Positions 50,049-63,120 of a stretch of DNA of 64,000 bases are shown in pieces. The stretch covers positions 42,926,336-42,990,335 of the forward strand of contig NW_019211455.1 of assembly GCF_002443255.2 (NCBI RefSeq), read 5' to 3'. The notes beneath the pieces are model-generated. The model was not told where the DNA came from and ran no database searches. It saw only the letters and a list, made by a program, of their open reading frames with translations. Each line of letters starts with the position of its first letter. Position 1 is the first letter of the stretch. This DNA is from Varroa destructor (Eukaryota > Arthropoda > Arachnida > Mesostigmata > Varroidae). A program made the translations under genes and the position numbers.

Positions 50049-53000
50049 ACATATATATGTATATATAATATAGGTTTAACAGAGCGAAACAGAAGTCTTT
50101 GACAGTTTCTTGAAATGTTTTTAGTTTACATCTGTTAAAATACGATAAGAAAGTATAATGAAAAAAAAAAGATTAAAAAGGAAAGTATTTAAGTAGTAAG
50201 TTTTAAAGTTAGAAAAGAAAACTCTTGCTCTATCTTGTATATATGTATCTATATATATAAACAATAAAACATTTTTCGCGCTTACTAAAATCTGCATGCC
50301 ACTAATTACGCTTTTGCTAGCAGTCTGGTTAATAGCACGTAATTAGCCTTGGCGACCGCGAGAATTTATAGAAGGGTGCCAAAAACGACTCACAATGTTT
50401 TGGACGCTGGCAGCGATTAACTCGTCCTGTGGCTCCACCCGTCCATGATGACTGGATTCAACTTCGTCAAGGTTTTGCCCTACTACCCCGGTATCATGAT
50501 TTCGTCTGAGACGCATTCGCCTCGCCTGTTCGGCGGCTGCTTCAGCTTCTTTCACCTTTTCCAGAAGAATCTGTCGGGTTCGTTCTTCTGCTTCCTGGAG
50601 TCAGAGTTGTGGTTAACAACATCGGGCAATTAACTATTCCAAATAAAATCAAAACATGCTGACTCTAGTGCATGGGCAATACATGAATCTCGAGTATGTA
50701 TTCATATTCGAGGGTGCGTTGGGGTAAAATTCTAATAATATCGTTCTCTCGTTTTCATAGTTGTTCCTGTGTTATGTCTACTATACGTTCTGACCTCCTT
50801 TAGCCGAATTTTCCTTTGCTCCTCTTCGTACTGTTTTCGCAGCCGCTCGCGTTCTTCTTGAAGTTTTCTTTCGGCAGCCTGAAAAGAAAGCTCGTTTTAG
50901 TCAATCAGATTATATTCAATTCAAAAAGAACTTTGTTGGGGAAAGTAGGCAAAGCACCTACCTATCTGTGGTTTGCGATAACTAGTAATCATGCAGAAAC
51001 TTAATAATGAACTAAACATATGTTTAACCGAAAATACACACTGCAAATCGCTGAATCAACCTATCCTAACGCCGGTCGTTCTTTTAATTAAGCCACAATT
51101 TTTAAATCGAAATTTATATTATCATATTTATTCCTAAAACAAGAAACTTTACAGACTAGATAAGATAGACGAACTTCAGTTCAGACAACACAACGCTTAC
51201 CTCGTCCTCGCGTTTAGAGCGAAGTTCCTCGGCAATTTTTCTTCGCCTTTTTTCCTCGACCTGCTGCTCGATGGCTTTTCGATACTCTGCAGCCTTTTGA
51301 ACGCGTTCAATTCGAAGACTATATAAACACACATGAATAAAAACAAAAAGATTTGTCCATTCAAATTGAAACGAGAGATTTTTTCCAATTGTTCGATATC
51401 AATGATTTAGTAAACAAGTAATCTTTATTAATTTTCTACGCACAACGTTCGAAATGGTAGTGACTAATTAGATTCTGATTATTATTATTACTATTATTCT
51501 TGTTAAAAATCAAGATATCAAAGGTCAACAGCTAGATTTTTTGCCAGATAGTTTTTTTCTTTATGTGTCAGTTTGCTATATAGTCATTTCAGGCCAGTTT
51601 TCATAGCTGCGATCATCCTAAGCATTACATGGCCTTCATGTATATAAGATGGCCTTCATGTATTCATGAGCTGTATAACGCTGTATAACTAGGTTATATT
51701 TTAGTTTATCTAGCGTAATGTGAGTATTAGATGGTATGTACAATAATTAATACTCACACTACGCTGCACACATATGATTTAATAACAATAGCAAATATAT
51801 CAAAAATTAAATGATGGCCTACACTTCTGGGTCGGCGACGTCGCTTGCAAAAGAACCGAGTCGTTTTTTGGCTTCGTTAGCAACGGAAAAGCGATTACCC
51901 CCTGCTTCTGAGTTTTGACGATCTGTAAAAAGGAAACACGAAAATTAGACATGACTTTGTAGCTACTGAATTCAGTTAGAAATGTATGCAATGAAAAAAA
52001 CAGAGAAACAGAAATCTATTTACTAATTCTTCGAGACCCCACCGTTTGTATGCAATTACAATGTACTGAGCAAAAGATAGTGTAAATAGCGTTCGCGTTA
52101 ATGGCTAGCAATGTAGATATTTTTTTGTTTAATGTACAGAAGGGTGGTTTTGGACATAAATTCATGAATCCAGGCCCACTCAAAGACTCCATAGACACCA
52201 ACATCGGCAAACCATTTTGCGGCGTAAATTTCTAAACTTCATACAGATTTGTTATACTGAGCTTGGATTCTTAAATGCTGTGCTCACGTCGATTGGGCCG
52301 ACGTCAGTTAGATGTGCGCAAGTAGGTATAAGTGTAGTAAATCGAATAGTTTATTTTATTGGTAAATTTGCAAGTATAAATCTGCATCAATTTGTCTAGG
52401 CTAACAAAGTCCAAAGATGTGCTTGTCTGCCTCAAGCGACGGCCCATGTATTCGGTGATGTACAATAACAATTTGTGTTTCAATACCAATTAAAATTAAT
52501 AGGCGTTCCAAGCAATGATTTCTCGATGTTGAAATAGCACTTATTGTTGTAGCGGGATCTCTTTTTAGTTTTTAGTTAATCGAAAAAAAAAAAAAAAACA
52601 GGGCCACTACGATCAAGAACAAAAAGTGCACGTAGAGTCTGTAAGTGGTGCACTTTGAGCCAAAAGCTCTATTCACTAATCGATTCTTGAAGAACAGGTA
52701 TTCCACTGAGTGCTTTAGGCGAAACCAAGGGCGGAATTAAATAATACTGTTTCCCTCGTCGCACAGTTGGCGAGACATTGGCCTCGGTAGCGAGAGACTG
52801 ATCTTTCGAGTTCCGCCCAAAGTCTTTTTGTGTCTTCTTTTAATTTTCCATGAAAATTTTCGATACTAGTGAATTCGTTTTGTTCATTCGTATTACAGTA
52901 AACCTAACCTAACTGGCAAAATTTCTGCTTGACAATGCGTTAGTTCAAGCCCGCTTAACGACCTGTACTATATAGAATAGGTGTGATTAAATAAACATAC

Positions 53001-56000
53001 ATAGTGACATTTTTTAATAGAAAGAGTCCAATGAACAAAAGAAACTTTTTACTATTATACATGCTGCGGGAATATAATTGAAGGTCTGTGCAAAGTCAAA
53101 AAAAATTTAATTCAAGAACTACAGTCATCAGGAAAGCATAATCTATACGCATATAATGAACGTACAGTGCATATGTTCCCGATGACATCAGTCTTCAATA
53201 AGATCGGCAACTTTATTACATTTTATCATGTATCGATATTTTTTTATAAAGACTCAAACAGTATTTCGGCACGAATGAATTCAAACATGCCATCTTTTCC
53301 ACGGACGATTTACGTCTAATTACAATGTACATAGGCCGCCGCGCTATGGAACGCCTGTGACCATTAGACCCTAAAAGTTGGCCAATGCGAATGTCAGTCC
53401 GTTCCATCTGTTTGTCTATTCGACAAAGGAATATTAGAGAATAAAGCACAAAATATAGCTCACAGATAGTATTTTTTTTTTTTCGGCCGACCCTCGTGTG
53501 TCTAAAGTACCTCAGAAATTTCGGCTCCGGAATCTCTCTCCGGGAGATCCTTGGACTCCGCCAGTCTGTCATGCAAACTGTCACGATGGTGGCCGATGTA
53601 GTGACAAAACTAGTATTGAAGGCCACCGTTGTAAAGGTTGCGTATTCGGTTCCGGGTATCCACGGTCAATTTTTTTTTAACACAGATAATATCATTAGCT
53701 AGAAAATAGGAAGGCACAGTACAAATCGCCGATCGCCAGTCGTGGGCAACGACTGGGTGCTTCCATCATATACGAGTCCCTTCCCAGCAACTGATCAGTG
53801 GCCATGACTTACAACTAATTTCCTAGTGCCTCTTATAGGCATGCTCACTATACATGGGCTTACCCGTGAGCTGTACGTGATTGGCATATTCCATATTGAG
53901 AATGTTCGTAGCTTTTCGATTGTAGCTGCTGTTGTCATAGGGAGAGCTGAAAGACGCCCTCTGGGGGCTAACCGCTGCAACTGGTTGAAGCCGACGACCA
54001 GCATTACGAGCACTGTCGACCATCGACGGTGGTCCCCAGGATTGCATTGCCTAGAAATAACAAAAATCGCAGAGACTCTCATAGAGACCCTAGACGATAT
54101 ATCGTCGTACTTCAGTATAGAACGTTGGATCATCAACGTACGAGGTCATGAAACTTAAGCTAACCCATTTAAATATAGGCATGCGTAGTACAATATATTA
54201 TTATATTTATTTAATTTTTAGAGGGTATCGCAGTTTCTAGGCAAAGACTGCACGAAGATGCACTAAAAAAATTTTTCATTTGATTTTCACATTTTCGATG
54301 TCTTCGGTTATAGACGACCTTCAGACTTTTACCGAGCGCGACATTCCTAACGCGGACTGCACGAAGCAGTTACGCTCTGCATCGATAACCCAACTTTCAC
54401 GTATATTTATATAGCGTACGAGAATAAAATCTACATAAGCAGCTCAGTTGACCATTAATAGAAACCCAGAATAAAGCCTTGATTACAAAGCCTTGCAGCT
54501 ACCATGACGTAAGACTGTAAAATTGACCTCGATCTGAAGCCCTTCAAAGCTGAGAATTTTCGCCTAATTTGGAAAAATAACGCTACACTACAATAAGTAG
54601 TTAGCCCTGTACCTGTAACTCTAATCTCTCCCGCTCCCACTGCATTTGTTTTTGTTCCATCTTGGACAGAGGTCGGCTTATTACAGACGGTGCGTGACCG
54701 GAGCCTTGGGCCTCTTCGGGTCGAAGCCTCAGTTCTGGTTGTGACTGAGTCCGGTTTATTGAGAGGTCTTGTGGTTGATCACTGAAAACAGGTAAAGCGG
54801 AACGTATACGGCATCGTTTATACTACAACGACAGGCTCTTTTGTTACGTAACTACTAGGCCTTGTGTTACTGAAGTGAGGTAGGCAAAACGCCCACTAGT
54901 GCATACAATGCCAGTAAAGCTGATCCTTGTTTTATCTTAACGTCTATTGCCTGAAAAATAGTAAATATATGGCAAGTGGAAAAAAAAACATTTCTTAAAC
55001 CTGACCAACGAGTATTTACTTTTGATTGCAGTCTTCCTGATGACGGCGAGGTTCACTATGGGCAGTGTTCCTGCTGTGGGCCTGCGGAATAAGTTGTCCT
55101 TGTGACAAAGACAGATTTCCGTTAAGAGATGTACCCAAGAAGTGCTGCAAGTCCGACTTGGACAGGCCGGAAACAAGTGAGAGTGACTGTGCGGAAGGCC
55201 CACTAGCCCAATGCTCAATCGACTCCTGAAAAAAGTTCCACCGAAAATTTTTTCATGATATAATAGAACAGTGTAGACTAAATTGCCCTGTATAGTTTAA
55301 TTTTGTTAACCACAGACATCAGGTTTCTTGTATTGGCATACACGCTAGTTTTATGGAACGGCTAAGCGAAAAACGATCACGTTTTGTAGATATCCATCTT
55401 TTATCTATGAGCGCAATGAACCTATAAGAAAGAACTTTTCTAGTCCATGTAACTGCTATGCATTTGTGTGTCATCTGATTTGCTTGTGTAATACGACGTA
55501 AATGAAGACATTTTTTTTAAAAAATGCTTTGAATCACACTTTTATATTACTTTATTGCTGTTCTGTAGTTTGTGCGTATTCCGACAAAGTGCACAGATTT
55601 AACCCCAGTTTATCTCCATAAGATAATGACTATTAGCAAAAATAAAATCGGTTAAACAGCAATCTTCCAATCTCTTCTGGTATTTTTGTTCTAGCATACG
55701 CACACATTAAGCGCAATATCCTCAACTATCATCGATCCTAACAACGTTCCCAAAATAAATAGGGGATGGGCGAAGAGAAAATGGCCAATTTTACGCTCAA
55801 GGCAAGTAAATAGATAGTCACCACGTGAACGTCATTCATATTGCACTGTATATCCTCTTACCCAAAAAGAGGAGTTTCGTTTTTTAATAGGAGTTATGTA
55901 GTACGATTTTGACTCGTCTTTCCTTGAATCTCAATACGAGATCTGTGCCAGATCACTAGTTATTCATGCGGGTGCATACTCACCAGGATTGGGCTCGCAT

Positions 56001-56561
56001 CCCGGCTGATGCGAGGTTTACCAATGGAATATCCGAGGGTAGCGAACATAGCTGTAGATTACAATCAAATAGAATTCTCTACGAATGAACAACCCTGCCC
56101 ATCATCCTTTTAATCACAGCCATTTATACGTTACACAATGCCACAACACTTTATATCACCGCAAGCACATTTTAAATGACTTGTTTTTGACTAATATAAT
56201 GATAGAAACACTTATACAATGGTTTATCCGCACAAAAAGCTTGCCCTTCAATACGTTATTTGTTCGTTCGTTCTTACATACTAGCACGTCAAATTCGGAT
56301 CCAGAATTTCAACAACAAATCCCAGAATTCGTAAGGAAAGGCAGCGCGTACGCCTATAACAGCAGCAACCTGTCCGTTCACAGTAAATGTCCGCCCGGTT
56401 ATAGCATTTGTTCGCGTTTGTGATCTTACCCGTAATCCCTGCTCCTTGGTATTAACTAAATAGTATTGTGTCTTAGATCCGGTGTGATCAAGCATTGCTT
56501 GCAACTGTCGACTCCTTCCAGCACGAAACAAAGTATGTCTATGCAACGGTCTTCGACCCAT
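43399..56561 (-). CDS. CCDC66: Coiled-coil domain-containing protein 66 (CCDC66) homologue, about 17 exons, about 965 aa
   Basis: Exons in order: 56561-56430, 55225-55020, 54781-54613, 54050-53864, 51922-51823, 51318-51201, 50878-50795, 50594-50394, 49818-49488, one unresolved tiny exon, 47168-46953, 46430-46221, 45999-45857, 45485-45346, 44985-44834, 44166-43759, 43473-43399. Apart from the gap, all phases match. An in-frame TAA nine bases before the ATG fixes the start. The conserved CCDC66 block spans about residues 266-375: YRKAIEQQVEEKRRRK, RLRKQYEEEQRK, then ARRMRLRRNHDTG, equivalent to the human QVEEKRRKK...GHDTS region. The C-terminus also fits (QKRILSQLSALRQ joined by splicing to TLLMKRQELE), as does the length (human 948). 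Vertebrate CCDC66 binds microtubules and acts at centrosomes, centriolar satellites and cilia. The middle is Ser/Pro-rich. The ends of exons 45485-45346 and 44985-44834 rest on weak GTT donors. CSPP1 was considered, but the NHDTG and C-terminal matches favour CCDC66. Confidence 0.85.
48495..48517 (-). CDS. Candidate 23-nt micro-exon of CCDC66 (alternative A)
   Basis: The flanking exons end in phase 1 (49488) and begin in phase 0 (47168), so an exon of 2 nt plus whole codons is required. Here an excellent acceptor (GCTCTCTTTGTCTACAG) precedes 2 nt plus seven codons before a moderate GTGATG donor. This restores the frame and adds ENSRRTSH. It is one of two candidates, and a larger undetected exon is also possible. 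Confidence 0.35.
48587..48645 (+). repeat. tRNA-Glu-like fragment (possible SINE head)
   Basis: CCTTATTGGTCTAGTG closely resembles the 5' half and A box of tRNA-Glu. GGGTTCGAGTTTGC is a B-box-like T arm about 30 bases on. The acceptor stem is not closed and the anticodon arm is lost, so it is a fragment. It overlaps, on the opposite strand, one of the two micro-exon candidates of CCDC66. Confidence 0.4.
48623..48648 (-). CDS. Candidate 26-nt micro-exon of CCDC66 (alternative B)
   Basis: A CACAG acceptor and a TTACCG/GTAATA donor enclose 2 nt plus eight codons, joining phase 1 to phase 0 and adding AVQTRTRLP. The AVQT motif recurs in the next exon (NSAVQTEW), which favours it. Against it, the acceptor tract is mediocre and the sequence coincides with a tRNA-like fragment on the plus strand. 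Confidence 0.3.
49989..50073. repeat. Long AT microsatellite in a CCDC66 intron
   Basis: About 56 bases of perfect TA repeat are followed by an interrupted TA/TG tail. They lie in the intron between exons 50594-50394 and 49818-49488. This is the longest simple repeat away from the window edge. Confidence 0.95.
51629..51689. repeat. Two adjacent short tandem duplications
   Basis: ATGGCCTTCATGTAT occurs at 51629 and 51649 (period 20). GCTGTATAAC occurs at 51670 and 51680 (period 10). Both are intronic in CCDC66 and look like local slippage. Confidence 0.85.
52758..52818 (+). repeat. tRNA-derived SINE-like fragment
   Basis: GCACAGTTGGCGAGACATTG reads like a tRNA D arm with an A box. CTCGGTAGCGAG forms a short anticodon-like stem. 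TCTTTCGAGTTCCGCCC is a degenerate T arm with a B box. Order and spacing match tRNA-derived SINE heads. It lies in a CCDC66 intron. Confidence 0.45.
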
Positions 56562-57276
56562 ATTACGTTACAATTACGTGTTCATAAGCTTAGTAACCAA
56601 TACGTCACTACTGCCTTGTGATAGGGATTCTCTAGGGAAGCAACCCTTTTAACGGAAAGCGACAACAGCAACGACAAGCTTCGTATACGGGCCACAATTC
56701 GTAAAAACATAATACATCGGGATAGCCCGTCTATTCAAGCAGCGAAGGAGGAATTCAGGGATTGGTTCCACATTTCTGGTTCTGACTCATTGCCGTCTAC
56801 GGAGTACGTATTAAACATACTTTTCCAGAGTCTGGCCTATTGCCTTTATCTATACACAAGTGTTATCTATTATAACTGGTCTTCCCTCGATTCGTCGAAG
56901 TTAGTCGTAGAGCTCCCAGCGTTAAATCCGAAGCCTTTACGAATCACAAGCAACTAAACACGTTTCCGGGGAAGTACCACTTTTGCAATAAAACCTGCAG
57001 CGAGTGCAGTCGATAATCGTCATAAAATTATGACAACGGAAATTTTGACGGTCTCTAGATTCATTCAAGAGGGCAGCAACGTTTAGAGGGTCGGACGAGG
57101 GACGGGCATGTCAAAACGATGTAGGAAATTCGTTTTGACAAGGAATCATTTGCATCGAAGCTTTAAATTACCTTTTTCGTCTCTGTTTTAACGGTCCTTT
57201 AGTACAGTGATACTTGCAAAGCTTTTTTCTGCAACCGAACAATTTGTTTATTTCTTCTATTTCTGCTTTAATTAGT

Positions 57277-57314
57277 CTTGATAATTAAGGGTTCGCAAGA
57301 CCCTTTAAATCAAG
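57277..57314. repeat. Imperfect inverted repeat (hairpin)
   Basis: CTTGAT and AAGGGT on the left pair with ACCCTT and ATCAAG on the right across a seven-base loop TCGCAAG, with a small internal asymmetry. The stem is about 15 pairs, shorter than a typical microRNA precursor. Confidence 0.6.
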
Positions 57315-59692
57315 ATTCAAGGCGAGATTATCAACTAATATCGCTTTACATGGCTTAACGGATGTATTTAGAAGCGTTCGATTTTGCAATGAGTTTTTTC
57401 CTATGCTGAATTTCTCATCCCTTAGCCGTTCGATTAAGAATACCCAGAGCTGTTGCTACTACGTTGGAAATATAATATTTTCGAGAAATGTAATTCGTTA
57501 TTGTTAAACTTAATAATGTTTCCCAGACTGCCTCCATAGTTGAATAATGCCCCCAACGTGACACGAAAATGAATAAATATCGCTGTAAGTCGACTTACGT
57601 AGGTCAGTTAATTAGCATCAACGCGCAATTATAAAATATGCAAATTCGATGTGTAGTATCGGACTTGACCATAAACCATTTGAAGAAAGAAACTCTGTCA
57701 AAATCGTCGCCACTAACAGTATATCTTCAATCAATCGTTTCTGGTGGGTAGAGTAGCTGTTATCTAAAGCATATATCCCGAATAACGTTCTGCGGTTGAC
57801 TGTGAGAGGAACCTATAAGATCTGAACTCATCAATAAGCTAAATACGTTCGACACATACTCGATGTTACCGTAAATATCGATCTCTAATAGAGATGTAAA
57901 CTGCCTTATATTTTAGCTAGTTTACGAAAACGACTTTCATGTATCCGTCTCACATAACCAAGCGGAAATCCTCGTAGCAGACGACACAGATGTGCTGTGA
58001 TGGGCACCTCGGGTATTTTGAGTTCAATCTGATTACCACGCACTGTACTAAATATATTATGGATGATACCCTGCCCTAGACAAGTAACTTCCGAAGCATT
58101 CGGCACTTTTATCTAAGAATACGTTATTCGCTTCATGACATCAAATATGCAAATTAACATGTGGTGATTGAGTGGATTTTTAGAATAAGCACACAACACA
58201 TAACGCCGCTCAAAAAAGTACATATATAACAATATTAATATCATATACATATATGTGGTTTGTCTTGGTATTCAACGCTTGTTCAGAGATGGTCGCATCC
58301 CCGGGCGAAACTACTAACTGACCCAACTGCGAATGGCCTTAACAATGCTATGTAATAACCTTCCCTTTACGTGAACCAGTATGCTGCATTAACTGCACAC
58401 ATATATATTTATATACGTTAAGCCGCGATACGCTACGTGGGACGCCACGGCCGAATATTGCGACCTCATCTATGCTACATGATGATGGTGCATAGCAAAA
58501 TCGGGAGCACCCATTTTTCCCTGAAGTCACCGCTAGAAGGGCAAGCAACTCCATGGTACGATGGGGGGTGTACCGTGGGGAGATACGGGAGCACCGTCGT
58601 CAAGCATAGGTGAGCACAAATCTCTGACGCCCTCTCTCAATACGAGAGGCTAATACTCTTTGCTATACAAATCCGTAAAACTCGCACTGAAAAAAAGAGG
58701 ATGTCCGCAATCTCAGCTGAGCGGCTTAGATTGATAGGACACGACGTAACGAAGTTTCCGTCGACTCGTGGCAACTTTCTATACATAGTATACCGACGCA
58801 CAACTTCGCCAGTATACCTAAAGGCAGAAAAGATTTCGAGGAGTCACAACAGCGTGAAATCGTTGTTTCAAACCATAGTTACTTCACGGTTTAGATCAAC
58901 GAGAAGCTGCATGGCGGATAATAAAGTCGACGAAGTACGCTGCATATCTATATACAAGCGTTAATGTGCTTGAAAATCAGGCTCATCAAAACCTTCTATT
59001 GTTTGTACGTGGCCTTCTCGTAATTAGCTCAGTTTAACTTAATTTGGTCACATTAATTAACTGATAAAAGTGATCCTAACATTTCCCTAGCATTGTCTTT
59101 TATGTGGAGTCGCATATATTGTATTTTGGAGGTTTGTGAAGTACCTCGGTCTTCCTCCATTACTCACGAATCTTTGCTTCACAGCTGCCAAGGATAAAAT
59201 AAAAGCTGTTCTAGGTTGATTTTCGTAATAATGCCATACACCCTAAATAAAGCACAAGATCGCTTTTGACTTCGTGCTTTAAACGTCGGACACGTGGCCG
59301 TTTTGGGAATATTAATTTAATTCAACTTCAAAAAGCTTCGGTAATAATAGTATCTTTCATACCTTATATAATATATATTCGTTGTCCTTCTTAAAAAAGC
59401 TGATAATGAATTTTACTAAACGCTGGAAGTGGATAACGGTTTCGACTAGAACTACCCTTAACAGCATATTGTAAATTCCTCTCAAAATCACAATTTCACA
59501 CGTTTGCATTTTATGAATGAGGTTTAGTCAAATGCGAAGAGCTAAAAATTCGGTTAAACCTGTCGGGTCTCGAGTACTTAATCGGTAATTATATTAATTC
59601 TCGAGAAGGCAGTAATAATAAACGTCAACTCGCCGACAAACTCTTCAAGGCCTTTATTTATCTATGTAAAGGAATCCTTCACCTACCCGACC

Positions 59693-59721
59693 GTATCTTT
59701 ATTACAATAGTATCTTTATTA
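59693..59721. repeat. Short tandem duplication (12 bp, period 17)
   Basis: GTATCTTTATTA is present at 59693-59704 and at 59710-59721 with a five-base spacer. Local slippage is the simplest explanation. Confidence 0.8.
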
Positions 59722-62700
59722 AGCAAATGAAGTTTAGGAACAAACTTCTTTTGAGATCTCTGATTGAAACTAATTAGGTTTTACGTAAACATTAATTTGC
59801 AATCAACATCAATCAGTTAGGCTGTTACGGTACAATATAAAAGCGCAGCATAGAACCCTTTTACAATTGACACGGTGTCAAAGTTCTTCGTAGGTAATAT
59901 AGAACTGACATGTGTTATAGTATCAATTCACTGTCACGTTAGCTTGCTTTAAACACACTCGATCCTGGGTTTGACTTCCCGGGCTTTTTAATAGGTTAGG
60001 CGGCATTTTCATGGCGTACTATGTATGGTTACCGATTTTTAATGCGGCCCTTCAAGCTGAATTGAGCCTCCATCCTCCTAAACGCATAAACTACACCGAA
60101 CCATCATCTCGGCAGATTCTCTGAAAACTACTTGCGTCCACGAATTACTCCACACTAACACATATCATAAGTAGTGCTTTTATTCTGTCATCATTGGTGA
60201 AGGACAGTAATTAGTTTGCTTAATCACAATCACTGACTTCCTAAGCAATTGAAGGTATGCAATCAAATTCATTCGTCTGGTAAAAATAGCGCAAAAACAA
60301 TACTTTGCTTGAGCACAATGCTGTAGGATATCTTCGAAGTCTGATGTTATCATAGCCTGACTATTATTGCTTTCAGCGGTTTGACCGTCCTTTTGATCCA
60401 AGTTGAGATGGCGTGGGTACCCTTGAGCATTTCGTGACTAGTTCCACTCATCATAAGCAACAGCTGCAGCAGTAACAATAACAACAACGGTAACTAAGGG
60501 GAACAACGAATCTAATTGTGATTCTAACACAAGTTGAACTCCCAACTCCACCACCTGCAATGGAGGTCATGTCTGGCAATTACCGCACTGCCAGTTATAA
60601 ACCACTATTCGTAGTCACCCTAAAACCTTCTTCCATGTAAGATGATGTAACCCTCCTTTTCAAGCAAGCCACGGAAGACAAACCAACACGGTCGTCTATT
60701 ATCTTTGATCATACAGAATAAATCTATTCTTGGGACAACCGGTAAACAACCTCAAGCAGTATTTCTAGTCATATAACTCCTTCACCTCCATCGACCACGG
60801 CTTGGTACATTCATTGCCAGAGTACAGCGTGGAACGGAACTGCTTTATCAGAGCCTACCATTAATGTACACCGAGACGATACACACGTACACACGCACCT
60901 TATTAGCTATTGCCGTTGAAATTTTAACTTAGTCAACCATTACACATGCGTGACCATTAAAGAACAAATGCGGGCGTCCTGAGTCGTTAGTATGTTCCTC
61001 AGCTACTACCAGTAGCGTACTCTCGATACAGCGATATACACTGTATAGCAAGACACGTAATTGGACCAAGTGACGTGGGGTGACATCAATCGTGTTTAAC
61101 ACAACCGGTACACAAATAAAAGGACGACACGGCCCTGTACAAAAAAGCGGATGCTGAGAGTGTGCTCTTGACACAAATGTACTTCTCTCTACGGTGAGCT
61201 TTTTCTATGGCTTAGTAGTGCTATTGAGTAAGTTAGCTACAGTGATGGCGCATGGCAGAGGTCCTTAACGCGTCTGCTTTCGGTACAAAGCATTCTATCG
61301 TTATTCAAATGTCAGCCTTTCCTGCCGACGGCCAATGCCCTACCTCGCCAGTGTCAACCGCCATCTGAGCCACGGGTACAGCTTCGTTCTCGAGGGGAAC
61401 ACTAAGGTATGGTTTAAAGCCCCAGCTGACCGGACACTCAACGTTCCTTGGCCGACTTCCGCATGTCTGTCCGTCTTTCTCCCGTGAAAATCCCTCAGAC
61501 CGTCTCATTTACCCCCTGGCGCCCGACTGTGGCCTACCTATTCATCGATAGCCGGTCACGTATCCATGGAGATCTCACAGGCAACTATAAACAACGGCTG
61601 GCTTCGAATCCTGGTGATTTGGTCTATCTACCACTGCTTTTTTAATATTAGTGTTTTAGATGCATATGCATTTTAACGCCAATATATTTTCCGGTAGCAA
61701 TACGATCAGTAGAAAAATATGAACTAAATAAAATTTAGATATAAACTGGAGTGGTCTGTAGTTATCCTCTACCTCGCAGTGTTCAAGGAAACCCCATAAA
61801 CGCCACTGTCTGTTATCATCACCTAACACCAGCTAAACGTGCCTTACTCTTCAACTTGACGGTCACAAGTAATTCATACTATAGGAGAGAGTCCCGCCAG
61901 GCAAGTTTTCAAAAACGGCGCCATAGACGCCATTATAAGTTTTGCTATTGCTGTTGTTTCTAGTTGTGCTCTACAATGCTGTACTAATGCAGGTGTAAAG
62001 TGTAATCTCCACATGAATTTCTCATAATATTCATGTTGACAATTGCGACATTCGAATTTACTTTGATTGATTCTCGAACAAATTCAAATTGCCCGCCAAG
62101 CGGAAGTGGTGGGTTGTTGTTTTGGTCGGAAAGCTTCGTCTGCTTCCTTTTGGCAATCTTTTCTCTTGGAAGCTCGCGAACCACACGTGGAAGACTTCCA
62201 AAGGTAGTGATTTTTGTAGCTTTTCACCAATTTTTGTATGCACAACTCGTCTAAAATGGATGTGACAAAAGTATACGACCGTTCAAAGTGGATAGTGTGA
62301 AAAAAATTGTGCATTTCGTGAATTTCTCAGCCATATCTAGTAGCGTGTTTCATTTACCTGCAGCTTCCGACAGGGTTGCTTAGCGTTCCTCCTTTGCCAT
62401 GCTGTCGTTATAGTACAGACAAAAATTTACTATTATATTACTATATTTTGACGGTTCTATTTGCGAAAAAGTAAAGTAAAAACAAGACACTCTCCCTGAA
62501 ATATGGAGAAGTTGGATCGTAAGCAGGGTTTGGCTTACATTTCTTTTTGAATGCTGATTCGAAATCGCTTAAGGAACGGCATGGATAGCCTGTTGGCTGT
62601 TTATGCATGGCTTAACGGTGATACCGGACGTAAAACTCGAAACATAGAAGTTACGTGTACGTCCTGCAGACGTGTGCTTTATGGACCAAACCGTTAGTGA

Positions 62701-63120
62701 AAGCCCTGTGAGAAAACCCTAACTAATCAAACGTGCCTTTTTCGAAATTGTATAGGCACACGTTCGAAAACTGGAGTGTGCTTCACACTATGGGAACAAG
62801 CTTTATTTTGAAATGGAATTTGTTTGATGTGGCCGTACATATTGTTTCCGAGCCAGTAACAAGAGTGTGTCGATAAGCGAAACATTCTTTTAGAGTCCTT
62901 TCTCTATATATATGCGGTATATACGGTCGGACAAATTAGTACAGTGGTCTATTTCATACAGCAGTCTCTAGCTTGTTATAGTCATATATACTATATAAAG
63001 TACTGATGTGTATTTATCGAATTGTTGGTTAAAACGGTTTCTTTTTTAACCAACTTTAAGACATTACATATTAGCTTATGTAATACCTAAGGAAAATAAC
63101 ATTGTGTGGCTTGAATAAAG

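Larger units (their letters stand above)
56562..63120. other. Intergenic region between CCDC66 and RpS9, no coding gene seen
   Basis: CCDC66 and RpS9 are divergent and 6.6 kb apart. Open frames at 58701-58964, 60929-61174, 61305-61508 and 61751-61963 show no recognisable motif and no usable splice context. A GC-richer patch at 61300-61620 opens frames on both strands, which suggests composition rather than coding. TATA-like sequences at about 62905-62925 and a pyrimidine-rich stretch near 63040-63050 could belong to the RpS9 promoter. Ribosomal protein mRNAs usually start within such a tract. Confidence 0.45.

Noticed and set aside
43399..56561. Assignment of the coiled-coil gene to CSPP1.
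   Set aside because: CSPP1 shares glutamate-rich coiled coils and an SPPVPA-like motif. But the NHDTG segment after the coil, the QKRILSQLSALRQ...LLMKRQELE C-terminus and the overall length fit CCDC66 better.
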